Of a DNA stretch of 64,000 nucleotides, positions 1 through 11,555 are shown piece by piece. How positions within the stretch are numbered: the stretch's first letter is position 1; every line of letters starts with the position of its first letter. The notes beneath the pieces were generated by a model that worked only from the letters and a program-made list of their open reading frames with translations, searched no databases and was not told where the DNA came from. The position numbers were made by a program, and so were the translations under genes. The stretch is from Siphonodentalium dalli (lineage: Eukaryota; Mollusca; Scaphopoda; Gadilida; Siphonodentaliidae), in contig CP136069.1 of assembly GCA_032622095.1 (NCBI GenBank), positions 163,982,394 through 164,046,393 on the forward strand, given 5' to 3'.

Positions 1-21
1 AACAAACATGAAATTGCTATA

Positions 22-199
22 AAAATTCTTTGATATAGATCGTTTATATTCTGCAATAATTTGTACACAAGAGACGGATTATTATGTTTTATTGTGTTTT
101 TAAACTCCGAGGTGGCGAAATCTCGGTTTGTTTACTTAAGAATCCGTCTCTTGTGTACAAATAATTGCAGAATATAAACGATCTATATCAGAGAATTTT
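22..199. repeat. Fold-back inverted-repeat element
   Basis: Arms of about 58 bp at 22-79 and 141-199 are near-perfect reverse complements (both contain TTTGTACACAAGAGACGGAT in the left-arm sense) around a 61-bp centre. The form is that of a small non-autonomous DNA transposon. I could not settle a target duplication, so the superfamily is open. Confidence 0.75.
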
Positions 200-2307
200 A
201 AATGCGGAGACAAATTTGTTTTATCGAATGTAAACTGGGATAATATTACTGAAATTAGCCAAATAATAACGCTATTGATAGTAACGCTGGGGGAGCACTT
301 CGGTTGATGGCGAAGCAAATTATTGCCGATTTCATTGTCACTTTCATATGTCCATTTCATAATTCCATCCATAAAATACCGCCCGAACGCATGTCGATTT
401 CTAATTCGGCGAATACGTCACCATTGACCGAATTCATGTGGACCTGCATGGATATGTCTTCTGCTTTGTTCGTTATTATAATGTTTCTTCTTATTCAAGA
501 ATAGTAGGATTATATGATATCGATGGATTATCAGATACACGTATATCTAGTCTTATAGCAATTTCATGTTTAAAATGTTTTGTTTCGTTAAATGCAGTCG
601 TTTTGCACAATAGTCTCTGTATAGTGCACGAACACAGGCATTTTTTGGCCAACGTGTTGTACATTAGTTGGAAAATAAAGCTTTGCTCTTGAAGCTAAGG
701 TTGTGGGCTTGTGATCGCAGGTGAACTGCATCTCCCAATCGCACAAACACAAATTTAAAGCTTATTCTAGGATCTCAGGACTATATAGCGAAAATGTCAG
801 TCAATTTATTGATTAAGTACCCACACGTACAAGTTCTAATGACGTGGCTAGAGGTTTCCTCAAATTTCCGGCCAACTGCAACCCCCCCCCCCCCCATTGA
901 ACCAAACACCAATCTCACAGGTTCGCAGAATTCCATTTGCACCCCCTTGGAAATACCAAACCTGACACTAAGATTGGAAAATTACCAACTTTTACTGGTT
1001 GAAAAAATCAAACAATGAGAACAATTCCAACCTATATATGGTGTCAAATTAATGTCCAACTAATGTTGTGTCATGCATTAAATTTCCAACTGCTGGATAA
1101 ATACCAAAGTTTAGTTTAAACATATTTATTTCAAATATTTGTCAAATTTAGATAACACATGATATATAACAACATACATTTGTTTATACATACAATGGGA
1201 TTGACTCTCTTAAGGGTACCCCTCTCCCATATGTTATTACACTGAAAAAATAAATAATTGGTAATGGCAAAGCAACATGATTACCAAAACAAGTTGAACA
1301 TATATACTAATAAGATAACCGGTCACCCCCTCTCCCGAGTTAGTCATAAGTTTGTATATGTATTTATTTAAAATCGGGTTTGTTTGTTGCGTTTGCTGGC
1401 TTGTACGTATCATTATTTGGAACAGTTAGTCAAAAGAATCCTGATTTTCTTCACGTATGAATGACTGCACAGCTAAGAAAATTGTACCAACGCTCGGGAG
1501 GGGGGTCGAGACACCCCAACCAACCCCTGTCGTCACGTCCCTGTACAACTGACAAGTTTCGTGTGTTCTTCACAACATCTTCGGTATTTGATTCAGGAGA
1601 CCAAGAGCTGTTAGAAATGCTTGCCCTCATCAATAAACACACCTTAACTCTAAAAAAAAAATATGCGATTAAGTCGGGTTGGCAGCTAATTATGTGCCGT
1701 GTATATACACATAGAAGAAAAGCATGACTTTCACAACAAACATGAACTTTATAAATATAAGATACAAATGATACTTGTGTCAAATACATGAGCCATGTTT
1801 GACGCTGGGAGAACATTAAACATAGTATCGTAGACCACGTGGATTTCAAAATCTGATCTAGAATCGGGAATTAGCCCCGCCCCCGTAATCGGCTTCGGAT
1901 TCTGAATCCGGATTCCCACCAAATAACGACTCTGTACTGGGACAAACATGGGAACCGGTTTTGGTTTCCCGGGGAAACAATTTTCTTTTTGTGTATAGCA
2001 CGCGATACACGTTTATGATAAACGTTTCCTTATAGATTAGATCGGATGACTATATAATAACACACAGCAAGCCTCATGCAGTGGCACCATGCACGAACCG
2101 TATATATAAACACACCCGGAATATCGATCAGTTGTGAATATTCTGTGATAAATGGCCTACACAGATGGGACGGGTCATTAACCTAAACCATAACGCATGT
2201 ATTCCATCATTAAAACCCACTCAACCAGACGTCACCTCAAAGATTCTGTCGTGGTGCAAACAACCGGGAAAACATGCCAATTGTTAGTTCTATACATGCT
2301 TGATGAC
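200..2307. other. Unassigned non-coding DNA
   Basis: No gene-like open frame, RNA gene or repeat copy recognised; the short open frames lack family motifs. A 14-base C run lies at 882-895. Confidence 0.5.
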
Positions 2308-2311
2308 TTAA

Positions 2312-2791
2312 AGGTACTCAACCCGTAAAGAGGGTCCCCATCTCAACAGATTCCAACAACAACAATCCGATCAGAGGGTCCTATATTACTATTTCTTTGG
2401 CTTTGGGGTAAACAATATTTGATTCGAGTCGAGGAACCCATCAAACAAAGCTCAGAGTCATTAGATATTGATTTTTGAAAATTCTTATGTTCTCGAGATG
2501 AGTACTTATAACTGCCGTCAATTTGGTAACATGCTCGAGATTTTACGCCAAAATTCTATTCAAACAGACAAGGATGGATAACTCTATAATCAAGTGGGTA
2601 ATAATAACACATTTTTTTACTATCTTCTGGGCCAGAAAGAATTCCCGATAATGAAAAATAATAGATTTCTAAAATCGATATCTAACAAATCTGAGCTTTG
2701 ATGGGTGACTTCCTCGACTCGAATCAAATATTTTTGACCCCCGAAGCCATTGAAATAGTAATTGAGAGGAGTTTTATCGGGTTGAGTACCT
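2312..2791 (+). mobile_element. TTAA-flanked inverted-repeat element, family F copy 1
   Basis: The ends are AGGTACTCAACCC and its complement, with TTAA on both sides (2308-2311 and 2792-2795). The two ~170-bp halves are imperfect inverted copies of each other. A second copy at 29211-29663 lies in the opposite orientation and is also TTAA-flanked. TTAA targets are used by piggyBac and Kolobok transposases; no transposase is present here. Confidence 0.85.
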
Positions 2792-2989
2792 TTAATTAGC
2801 TTTGAGCTTTCAAAATTCGAATGACTCATATGGCTTTTTGACTCTTTATTCGTATTCCAATATTCCATGGTATGTAGTCAACTTCGATTTAGCTATTACG
2901 CAGCTCATAACAAACAGGCACCATCCATGCCATTGGCCGTCTACAACTAACGCTGCTATGAACAGTTTATTTTGATTTGCCGTTTACGA

Positions 2990-3419
2990 AGTGGTTAATG
3001 TCACGTAATTTGTTTTTAAGAGGCAGCAACATTTTGGTTGCTGCCACGTAAAATCGTGTCCCGGCTTGACCAGGGCATTGGGAACTGCATGATGTTGAAG
3101 TTTAAGCTCCAAAATCGAAGAACTGCGCAGAATTCAAATGGAATTCGATGTTTATGATAATGATTGCACTCAAACAAGAGTTTTCTTCGTCCATAGACGT
3201 AGAAGGAAGTATTGGAGAAATGAAAGAGGCGCAAGGGATAACTTATTCCAGGGAAGATTCCAGACTACCCAATTCCAACTCTAGTAGTTCACACTTACCG
3301 ATTGAAAGACATCCCCCTCTAAGAGTGAATCTGATTGGCTGTTGTGGTGATGATTTTACATGGCAGCAACACCGTGTTGCTGTTACTTACTCTTTTTTTT
3401 ATACGTGACACTAACCACT
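2990..3419. mobile_element. Inverted-repeat (MITE-like) element
   Basis: Imperfect terminal inverted repeats of about 70 bp: the left arm starts AGTGGTTAATGTCACGTA and the right arm ends TACGTGACACTAACCACT. Each arm carries an inner GCAGCAAC..GTTGCTG mini-palindrome. The ~290-bp centre has no coding signal. No clear target duplication. Confidence 0.65.
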
Positions 3420-3599
3420 GCATTCCATTGGTTTATCGTTGCTTCACTTGATATCATCAATATACAAAAACAACACTTCTTCAAAATACGCTTTAGTTGT
3501 CAGAATCGATTAATTGCAAGAAAATAATGCTAAGCACTGTCAACTATAGGGTATCAAATTACCAAAACGTGTTATTTATCAAATTTTGTTCAACGAAAT

Positions 3600-3845
3600 A
3601 TGGCCGTATTTTCGCTTGAGTATCACGAAATGTGGCCGTATTACCACGTGATTTTAGAGTTATCCATCTTCATCCGCAATTGTTTCCGAGAGCGTCCGTT
3701 TGACGACGTTTTCCTGGGCACAAATAATTGCACATCTCGAGAAATAACAAACTTCAAAAATCGATATCTGATCACTCTGCGGAGCTTTGATAGGTGGGCT
3801 CCTCGACCCGGTCCCGGTGAAATAACTCCACTGAACATAGAGATC
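3600..3845. repeat. Diverged fragment related to family F
   Basis: Short blocks (a GTGATTTTAGAGTTATCCAT-like string, then an AAAATCGATATCTGATCACT-like string and GGAGCTTTGAT) follow the same order as inside the family F elements. Both ends have decayed. Confidence 0.45.
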
Positions 3846-4417
3846 ACCAACCATGGCCACCCTATAACTGCATAGGCCTACGTTATATCAGACAGAAAAC
3901 CAATGTCAGAAATGGTAACGCGCTCAATATCATATAGGCCAATTATCTAACCATGATTGTAATTATAGAATGAATATAAAATATATTTGTTTTGCGAATG
4001 ACAAACTCAGAATTTCGTTAAAATAACAATAACAACCAGCACCTAATTAACGAACAGGCGGCCGATTCGACCGTCTCTGACCACAACCCCCAGTGGGCTG
4101 CAGAACGAAAAATGTCTATAAAAGTTGAAATATAAGACTTACAAATTATCTTTTTCATTTCTTTTATTTGTAATTGGCATAGCTTATCACAAACCAAAAA
4201 TCAACATTATTGACATAATGTTAACGGCAATAAACGATATTGAAATTCCCAACTACACATTTTACCGGACTCGGCCTCCGGTTCGCAGTTCGACTTTTAA
4301 TCCTCCCAAAAATTCCAAGTTCTATAAATAAAACATACATGCGCCCAGGCAAAACGAGAATCTCTACACCAGTATACACGCGAAAACAGATCTAAAGTGT
4401 GACACAGAACGGATTTA

Positions 4418-4861
4418 TAGGTTACACTGGTGTAAATAGGGTTCGGAGTGACATCTAGCGGATGCGGGAGGAGAGAATAAAATAGACACTGGGCCCTGAT
4501 TGATCAATAGCCTCGTGTGCTCTTTGCATAAAAAATCATCACACCTCTTCCCTATGATTTCCCATACGTAAAATAGCCATTGGCACAGGAATTAACCCTT
4601 TGTCGTGAAGTTTTAATTTTTTGGTGTGGTCTAAAATATGACAGTATTTTTTTATGCGGATCTGACACTAGTTACGAAAACACAAGATTTAAATGCGAAT
4701 TCCCTGCTAGACGGACATGATTTTTTTGCGTAAAAAGTTTCCCCAAATGTCAATTTTTCAGATTTAAGGAACATTTTTGACCCAAAATTTATATTGCCAA
4801 CAGTATACGCTAAAACGTTAGCACTGAGGCCTATGGAAAACATTTACACCAGTGTAACCTA
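4418..4861. mobile_element. TA-flanked MITE (Tc1/mariner-like)
   Basis: Perfect 20-bp terminal inverted repeats: TAGGTTACACTGGTGTAAAT at 4418-4437 and its complement at 4842-4861. Both are bordered by TA (4416-4417, 4862-4863). The 400-bp interior is non-coding. A TA target is typical of Tc1/mariner; that assignment is inference. Confidence 0.8.
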
Positions 4862-4863
4862 TA

Positions 4864-5545
4864 CCGTCCTTCGAACAATACAACGCACTTCCCCGATCAC
4901 CATAAACATCCTACATTAGGTATAATGGCTTTGAATGTTTTAGGCTCGGGGACATGTCACATAAAACATCGAGCATTGTGTGTTCATTGCTTGAAACGCG
5001 CAAACAAAGTCTCTTTTCTTATTGAAATGTCCATGGTTCCATCAGATTGGCACAGTGAGACGATCGAGTCCAATAATATATTTTGGTGCGCAAATGTAGA
5101 CATCTCATGATTCGGCCACCCTCTCAGTGCAATCCTAACCACACGCATGCTGAGCATTCTGGTGGGGCGTGCGCCATTACTGGACACATATAATAAGTTG
5201 CAGAACTGTACTTTGAAATTCTGGAAGTGGAAAGTATCACATAAACGAATTCAAATCGAATGTGCCGGTACTACAACTTATGTTGTGCACTGATTTCTCC
5301 ATTTTCTCTGGACATAAACAGGCCGCGAACTTGTTAGGCAGACTGGTGTGCTATCGTTGTTAATATTTCGTCAAATAGCCAAATTGTTCTTGGCTGCTGA
5401 AGTGGCTAATGCAGTGGCAGCAGTGCATCAATTTCTCAATTTGCGCCGACAAACGAATGTGCTATTAATGATTAAATTTCGTCAAAATCCAAATAGCAGC
5501 GAGAGAAAGCTCTAAATTGCACTGCATGTTAAAGTTGTAGTAAAG
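4864..5545. other. Unassigned non-coding DNA
   Basis: Nothing recognisable except two loosely similar TTTCGTCAAA-containing stretches near 5370 and 5485. It borders the truncated 5' side of the LINE. Confidence 0.4.
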
Positions 5546-7372
5546 TCACTGAAGAAAGCCCACTGGGAATGGAAGCAAGCCGGTAAACCTACTGATCCAT
5601 CCAACAGACTCAAAATGGGCACTTAAAAATCAGAAGAAGCATCTTAGACAATTACAACGTCAACAGCGTGCTGAACTCCGAACAGGCAATCTCCGAGAAA
5701 TAATGGAGCTGAATGAGACAGACATCAAAGCCTATCACAAACTGGTAAAGAAGCAAAGAGACCCCAGAGCGTCCCGAACACCCATCATGGAAATCGATGA
5801 CAGGACCATGAAAACAGATTAGGATATAAGCAACGGCCTTGCGCAATTGCTGACTATTTTGAAAAACTTGCCACTCCCCTGTCGATGGAGACCTTTGAAG
5901 AATGGTTTGAACAACTAGGGGAAGATGACGTCGAACACTTAGCATCCAAATTTCAAAAAGATCGGACCAGCATTGATCCCATCACCTTAGAAGAAATAAC
6001 AGACTGCATTGCGTCATTAAAAACTGGAAAAGCAACTGACGAATATGGAGTAGCAATGGAGCATTTAAAATTTGGCGGCCAACAACTTGCGACGTGCCTC
6101 AGCACCCTCATTAACACTATTTTTCGAGATGCCTCAGTTCCCGAGTCGCTGAAAACAGGCCTCGTGTGCCCTATTTACAAGAAGGGAAGCAAGCCACAGA
6201 ACGACCCCAACTCTTACAGGAAGATAACAATAACGAGTACCATCGGGAAAATTGTGGAAAAAATTCACCTCAACAGAAACAAGGACAAAATACAAACACA
6301 CCAACGTCCTCTTCAAAAAGGTTTCACAGAAAAAGAATCACCAACTACTGCTACACTCATGGTAACAGAACTAATAAATGAAGCCAGAGAAATGAAGAAA
6401 CTGATCTACATTGCTTTTATGGACGCTAAGAAAGCCTTCGACGTAGTATGGCATTCTGGACTCTTTCGGGAGCTTGCCAAGATAGGGGTCACAGGCGATA
6501 ACTGGCTGCTGTTCCGTAACTGGTACACTGGGACGTCATCAACTGTCAGATGGGGTTTGGAGGAATCACGCCGTTTTCCGTAAAAACAAGGCGTCCGACA
6601 GGGTCTCCTGCTGCCTACAAGGTGTTCGTTAATGGTCTGCTGGCAACAATGGAAGATTACCAACTGGGGTCCTCCCTCGGAGGTATATACTGTGGTACAC
6701 CAACAGTTGCTGACGACGTAACCCTCATCACATCAGCCCCCCACGAAATGCAGACTATGCTAGAGGTCCTAAGTGCCTACGCCAATAGATACAGATACCT
6801 TATTAGTGAAAAAAAATCCTGCATTCTTAGTATTGGCAGCAAAATATCTCACACATGGACCCATAACAACAAGCCACTACAATCAGTCAGCAGTGCTACA
6901 CATCTAGGTATAACACGAGATAACACCCCAAGGACCGGGAACCATGAAGTGGCCAATGAAAGAATCTCATCTGCAAGGAAAACATCTTACGCCTTACTTG
7001 GAGCAGGATTCCATGTACTCAACGGACTCAATCCAAAATATTCTCCTGAAATGCAACATACTGCCAAGACTGCTCTATGGACTGGATGTCATTGACATTA
7101 CAAAGAAAGATCTGGATAATTTATCAACTTTTTATCTAAAAATGTTGAAACGTATACAGCATCTTCCACAGCAGACAGCTACATGTGCTGTACTACTAAC
7201 ACTTGGACTTCTGTCTCTCGAAGCTGAAATACATAAGCGAACACTCAAGACTATTGGTGGTGTGCTGCGGAACATCGGGGCTGTCGAATGGAAAATTGCC
7301 TGTAGAAAACTTGCCATGAAGAAGGATAACTCTTCTAGTTGGTTTATTAAGGCATCCTGACCAGCGGATTTA
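5546..7372 (+). pseudogene. Non-LTR reverse transcriptase, N-terminal and palm part (broken)
   Basis: Three overlapping open segments (5885-6583, 6550-7095, 6944-7360) together resemble a LINE reverse transcriptase. Upstream of 5885 the related frame is interrupted by stops. Visible motifs are LKTGKATDEYGVAMEHLK (fingers), FMDAKKAFDVVWHSGL (palm motif A with its catalytic Asp) and VADDVTLI at 6706-6729, where motif C normally begins with an aromatic residue. At least two frame changes, near 6560 and 6950-7090, and a TGA at about 7357 show it is dead. After 7372 the host LTR element begins, and the remaining C-terminal part resumes at 14942. Such enzymes perform target-primed reverse transcription of their own mRNA; this copy cannot. 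Confidence 0.85.
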
Positions 7373-8493
7373 TGTGACAGTGCTATTTTATATACAAAAG
7401 CAGTATATGCATTTATTACATGCTACACATGTATACTAACTAAGTTATTAAACCTAACTCACTAATATACATTTTATAGCCGCATTGTAATCATTTCATT
7501 CCGCGTACTTGGTTCATTCCATTCCTCGCTATTCCGTTCTATACATTTCCCGTTCCCAGTCCTGTTCTGCATCTTGCTATTTCGTATTTCTACTTTCGCC
7601 AAAAATCTCATCCACTCTATTCTCTACCTTTTATTTACCGCCCAATCTGAGATCTAACTTTCGGACACTAAGGTGTCTTAGCCAATCACAGGTAAGCTTA
7701 TTTACCGCGCTTTCTCATTCCGTATTTCGTCACCAAGATGTACACATCGCTATATCGTATAACACTCTCAGTGTTATCCTAAATTATTCATGCTCGAAGA
7801 ATGTAATAAGTTTAAGAAGTAATACTACGTTATGACATCTGACCTATGTTTTCCAAAGGATGGTATGTAATATTTGTTATATGTTTTTACCCGTTATTAT
7901 AATGTTTTTAATAATACTATTGTCTTCGTTTCGGAACTTTAGTGTTGGTCACATTTGCATAAATAAGTTTGCCCCATAATGTAGGGATGTAGGAAATCGC
8001 ACGCTGCGTTCATGATCTCCCTTTTATACCAGCAATATAGGTTTTATTTCTAACTGTTCGTCACAGTTAGGATTGTGTCAAAATAGTTGTTTATATGGAC
8101 AATAGGGACGTTGTATTTTTGACACAATCACATTTCACATATTTATTCATATCCATTCTGGATATGTAACTAGGCAACAACTACAATCTATGTATTTGTT
8201 CGCCAGGGTCCTGTTGGTTATTTCGTTGGTCATCTGGATCTCTCATCTTGATGTCTGATGTTTGATGTTGTTGGCTGTCTAGCTGTCTGTATAGATGTGT
8301 GTGATGTCATCCATGTGTCGTGATGTTGGATTGTGTTTCCATTGCATAAGTAACTGAATAAATGCATGATGAAGACTTTTAAAGGTAGGCTCAGTTTACT
8401 GTAGACCCTGCCAGATGTTTATACTCAGAGCCCTACAAATGTTTGTGATAGCGACTGATGGTTCATTTAAGACCCACCATGTGCTCTACCACA
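7373..8493 (+). repeat. 5' LTR, 1121 bp
   Basis: Begins TGTGACAG and ends CTACCACA; the next base but one opens the primer-binding site. It is 453 bp longer than the 3' LTR, which lacks the block corresponding to about 7982-8441. A TATATA-containing stretch lies within 25 bp of the 5' end. It also holds a possible intron (7863-8206). Confidence 0.9.
7863..8206 (+). other. Putative intron inside the LTR
   Basis: The segment starts GTATGT after AAAGGATG and ends TTCGCCAG before GGTCCTG. An antisense copy of the LTR at 8541-8733 lacks exactly this segment and joins the two flanks without loss or gain of a base. The solo LTR retains the right side of the segment and the 3' LTR the left side, so it is an ancestral part of the LTR, not a later insertion. 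Removal by splicing is inference. Confidence 0.65.
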
Positions 8494-8494
8494 A

Positions 8495-8540
8495 TGGCGC
8501 CCAATGTGGGGCTCGAACCAACGACCCCGAGATTAAGAGT
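8495..8540 (+). promoter_or_regulatory. Primer-binding site plus extended complement of tRNA-Lys(CUU)
   Basis: TGGCGCCCAATGTGGGGC matches the 18-nt primer site for tRNA-Lys(CUU). Complementarity continues well past 18 nt. Read as the reverse complement, the 46 bases lay out as CCA, discriminator plus 7-nt acceptor strand, 5-nt T-stem, 7-nt T-loop (TTCGAGC), 5-nt T-stem, 5-nt variable loop, 5-nt anticodon stem, and the loop CTCTTAA with anticodon CTT, then one base more. One T-stem pair is mismatched. The tRNA would prime minus-strand DNA synthesis; the extension looks like primer copied far past the usual stop. Confidence 0.85.
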
Positions 8541-8733
8541 CATCAAATCGAGAGCTCCAGATGACCAACGAAATAACCAACAGGACCCATCCTTTGGAAA
8601 GCATAGGTCAGATGTCATAACGTAGTATTACTTCTTAAACTTATTACATTCTTCGAGCATGAAGAAATTAGGATAACACTGAGAGTGTTATACGATATAG
8701 CGATGTGTACATCTTGGTGATGAAATACGGAAT
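8541..8733 (-). repeat. Antisense, apparently spliced LTR fragment in the 5' leader
   Basis: The reverse complement matches LTR positions about 7717-7862 joined directly to about 8207-8240. The join falls between 8587 and 8588 and corresponds to GT-AG boundaries in the LTR. Its distal end (CTCGATTTGATG) resembles the solo LTR more than the 5' LTR. It replaces the region where the N-terminal half of gag would be expected. Confidence 0.85.
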
Positions 8734-9910
8734 CGCAGAAGGCAGTAAGTATACTGAGAGAAGCGATAATGCTCATTATTTTCAGAAGGAGTCACATAAT
8801 GTTTCTGATGAGAGAAATGATTATAGTAATCCCACAAATGATAGATTACAAGGAGAGTATGTATCTGGTAGATACACCGGATGTTGGAAATGTGGTGATT
8901 TGACGCATAAAGCGTTTGGTTGTAGGAAAGGTGGATACTATCGCTACTATGATAGAAATAAATTTGTTATTAACAAATCTCAATTTGTTTATGATTCCAG
9001 TAAGGAACATTGTATAAATGGAAATACTACAGAGTCAGAAATTATTGTTTCATGTTACAATACTAAGGCTCTTGTTGACACAGGTTCGACTTGCTTCACA
9101 ATTTGCAAGCAATTTTACAGCACTTTCTTGAAACATATTCCTTTGCAGACCTTGTCTGTTATACTTAATATAGAGTGTGCTGATGGCAAGAAACTTTATT
9201 ATCTTGGATACATTCAGTGTCCTATTACAGTTCCTTCTTTAGGACAAGATTCCAGTAAAGAGTTCATTTTTCTTGTAGTGCCAAACAGTTCTTATAACAT
9301 GTCAGTGCCAGTTTTGCTAGGAACTAATATTCTTTCAGAACTCATGCAGTTGTGCAAAGATGCACATGGTAACAAGTTTTTACAGAATGCAAACTTGTCA
9401 TCATCTTGGTTTATGGCATTCAGATGCATGATTTCTAGGGAGAAAGAACTTGCTAAACACAACTTTGTTCTAGGTCATGTAAAGTCTGCTGAGAATACTC
9501 ATGTTATTCTCCATCCTAATACTAAGAAAGTTGTTATTGGTTTTATTGATCATAATATTCCTTACCAACCCACATGTGCTATTTTGCAGCCTCTTCCTGA
9601 TGATGAGCGGTTCAACTTTTTAGAGATAGGTCCATATATTGTGAAATATGATTTCAAGAGCACTGATACTGTTGATGTTCACTTGTCAAATATTTCTTCT
9701 AGGACTATCAGTATAGCACCCAACTCTGTTATTTGTCAGGTACAGCCAGTCTCTGTTGAGCAAGATATTGAAACCTCCCCAGGTTCAGAGACTACCTCTT
9801 CATTTCTTGATAAAATTACTATTGATGTTTCTTCTCTTGATGATGCAAAGGATATATCTGTTGCATTGAATCTTATCAAAGAATTTTCAGATGTTTTTTT
9901 CACAGCATGA
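8734..9910 (+). pseudogene. Gypsy gag (3' part) and aspartic protease
   Basis: The open frame runs from 8705, but its first ten codons are antisense LTR, so the genuine start and all matrix/capsid-like sequence are missing. A CCHC knuckle CWKCGDLTHKAFGC (spacing C-x2-C-x4-H-x4-C, from 8882) marks the nucleocapsid end of gag. It is followed by a retropepsin active site LVDTGSTCFTI (about 9071-9103) and the LLGTNIL block near 9315. The knuckle would bind element RNA and the protease would cut the polyprotein. The frame ends at 9910 in a seven-T run, where the downstream reverse-transcriptase frame is displaced by one base. Confidence 0.85.
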
Positions 9911-11555
9911 TCTTGACTTAGGTTTTTACAGTGCAGTTAAGCATAGGATCGACATGTATGATTCTACACCTTTCAAGGATCGTCCGAGACGTTTACCTCC
10001 AAGCATGATTGATGAAGTGAGAAATCATCTTCACCAGTTGTTAGCTGCCGGCATTATACGCCGATCCCACAGTCCATATTCTTCTAATGTTGTTTTAGTT
10101 AGGAAGAAGGGTTCAAATGACATTCGCATGTGTACAGACTTTAGAATTTTAAACAAATGCACTATTCCAGATAATTATGCACTCCCTAGGCCTGAAGACC
10201 TTTTTGATTACTTAGCAGGTGCCAAGTACTACTCAGGTCTCGACCTCAAATCTGGTTTTCATCAATTGGAGATTGCAGAGGAGCACAAGGAGAGAACAGC
10301 TTTTACTGTTGGAGGTCTAGGTTTCTATGAATATAATAGACTTGCATTTGGTTTGAACAATAGTCCTTCTAGCTTTCAGAGAATGATGGAAGACTGACTC
10401 GATGGTCTTAACAGGAATATATGTAATATTTATGTTGATGACGTCATTGTTTGGTCAAAATCTGTTGCGGAGATGTTGGAGCGACTTAGACTTGTTATTG
10501 ACAGGCTCAGAGAATGCGGTTTGAAATTGGCCCCAGCAAAGTGTAAATTTTTCGTGCGCCGTGTCTCATATGTAGGCCATGTAGTTTCAGAGAAAGGTAT
10601 CGAGAGAGATCCTGCGAAAGTTGACAAAATTGTCAACTGGCCAGTTCCCAAGAACTCTGATCAATTGCGATAATTTCTTGGCTTTGCAGGTTACTACAGA
10701 AAATATTGTCCAAATTTTTCCAGGATTGCTAAGCCATTGACAGATTTACTTCCCCCTACAAATACAAAGAACAAGGTTAAATCCTCTTTTACAGGGAAAT
10801 GAAAATGGGAGCATGAGCAGCAGTCTGCATTTGATACTTTGAAAGATCGTCTTTCTAATCCCCCCATTTTAGGTTACCCCGATTACAGCAGGCCCTTTGA
10901 AGTCCATACTGATGCATCCCGCCATGGTTTAGGTTGTGTCCTTTACCAAGAGGAGAATGGCGTAAAGAGAGTTATTGCTTATGGCAGCCGAGGAACCACA
11001 GCAGCAGAAAAGAATTACCCGGCACATAAGTTAGAATTTTTAGCTTTAAAGTGGGCAGTTACAGAGAAGATTTATGACTATCTATATGGTAATTATTTTG
11101 TAGTGTATACTGATAACAATCCTTTAACATATGTTTTAACTTCAGCCAAATTAGATGCTACTGGACAGAGGAGGTTATCAGCCTTAGGTTCTTTTAAATT
11201 TGATATTGTTTACAGACCCGGTAAATCTAATACCGATGCAGATGCCTTATCTAGGTTGGATACACCTTCTTCAGATATGATTACAAATGATTCAGTTCAA
11301 GTTATTTGTAATTCACTACAGATTCAGCAACCTTTTGTTGAAAGTTTATGTTGCAGCAATGATGTTTTAAATTCTGTTCAAGATGATGTAGGTCATGATC
11401 TTGATGAAATGAATTATAAGGATTGGAGAAGATTGCAGGAAAGAGATGATGTATTGTCCGTATGGTTATCAGCCGTGAGAAGAAATAGTTGCCCAAAGAG
11501 AAAGTCCCTTCCCCCTTCTAAACTTCATTCAGCATTTTTTGCGACACTTTTCTAA
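9891..11555 (+). pseudogene. Gypsy reverse transcriptase and RNase H (broken)
   Basis: The reverse transcriptase shows the LDLKSGFHQLEIAEEHKE block with a palm Asp, the FGLNNSPSSFQRMMED block, and the catalytic YVDD at 10431-10442. RNase H follows, with TDASRHGLG (Asp at 10911), the HKLEFLALKWAV helix and TDNNPLTY. The frame is interrupted by TGA at about 10395, TAA at about 10671 and TGA at about 10800, and shifts at a T run near 11536. Two of the stops sit where a single transition would explain them. The domain order matches Ty3/Gypsy pol. The product would copy element RNA into DNA and remove the RNA strand; this copy cannot make it intact. Confidence 0.9.

Noticed and set aside
3600-3875. 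Open frame around 3600-3875 as a gene
   Set aside because: It overlaps a diverged family F fragment and shows no domain.
8495-8540. A tRNA-Lys gene on the minus strand
   Set aside because: Only the 3' 46 nt are present (no D-arm or 5' acceptor strand), and the position directly after the LTR is that of a primer-binding site.
8705-8733. ATG at 8705 as the true gag start
   Set aside because: This stretch is antisense LTR; the natural gag N-terminus is missing.
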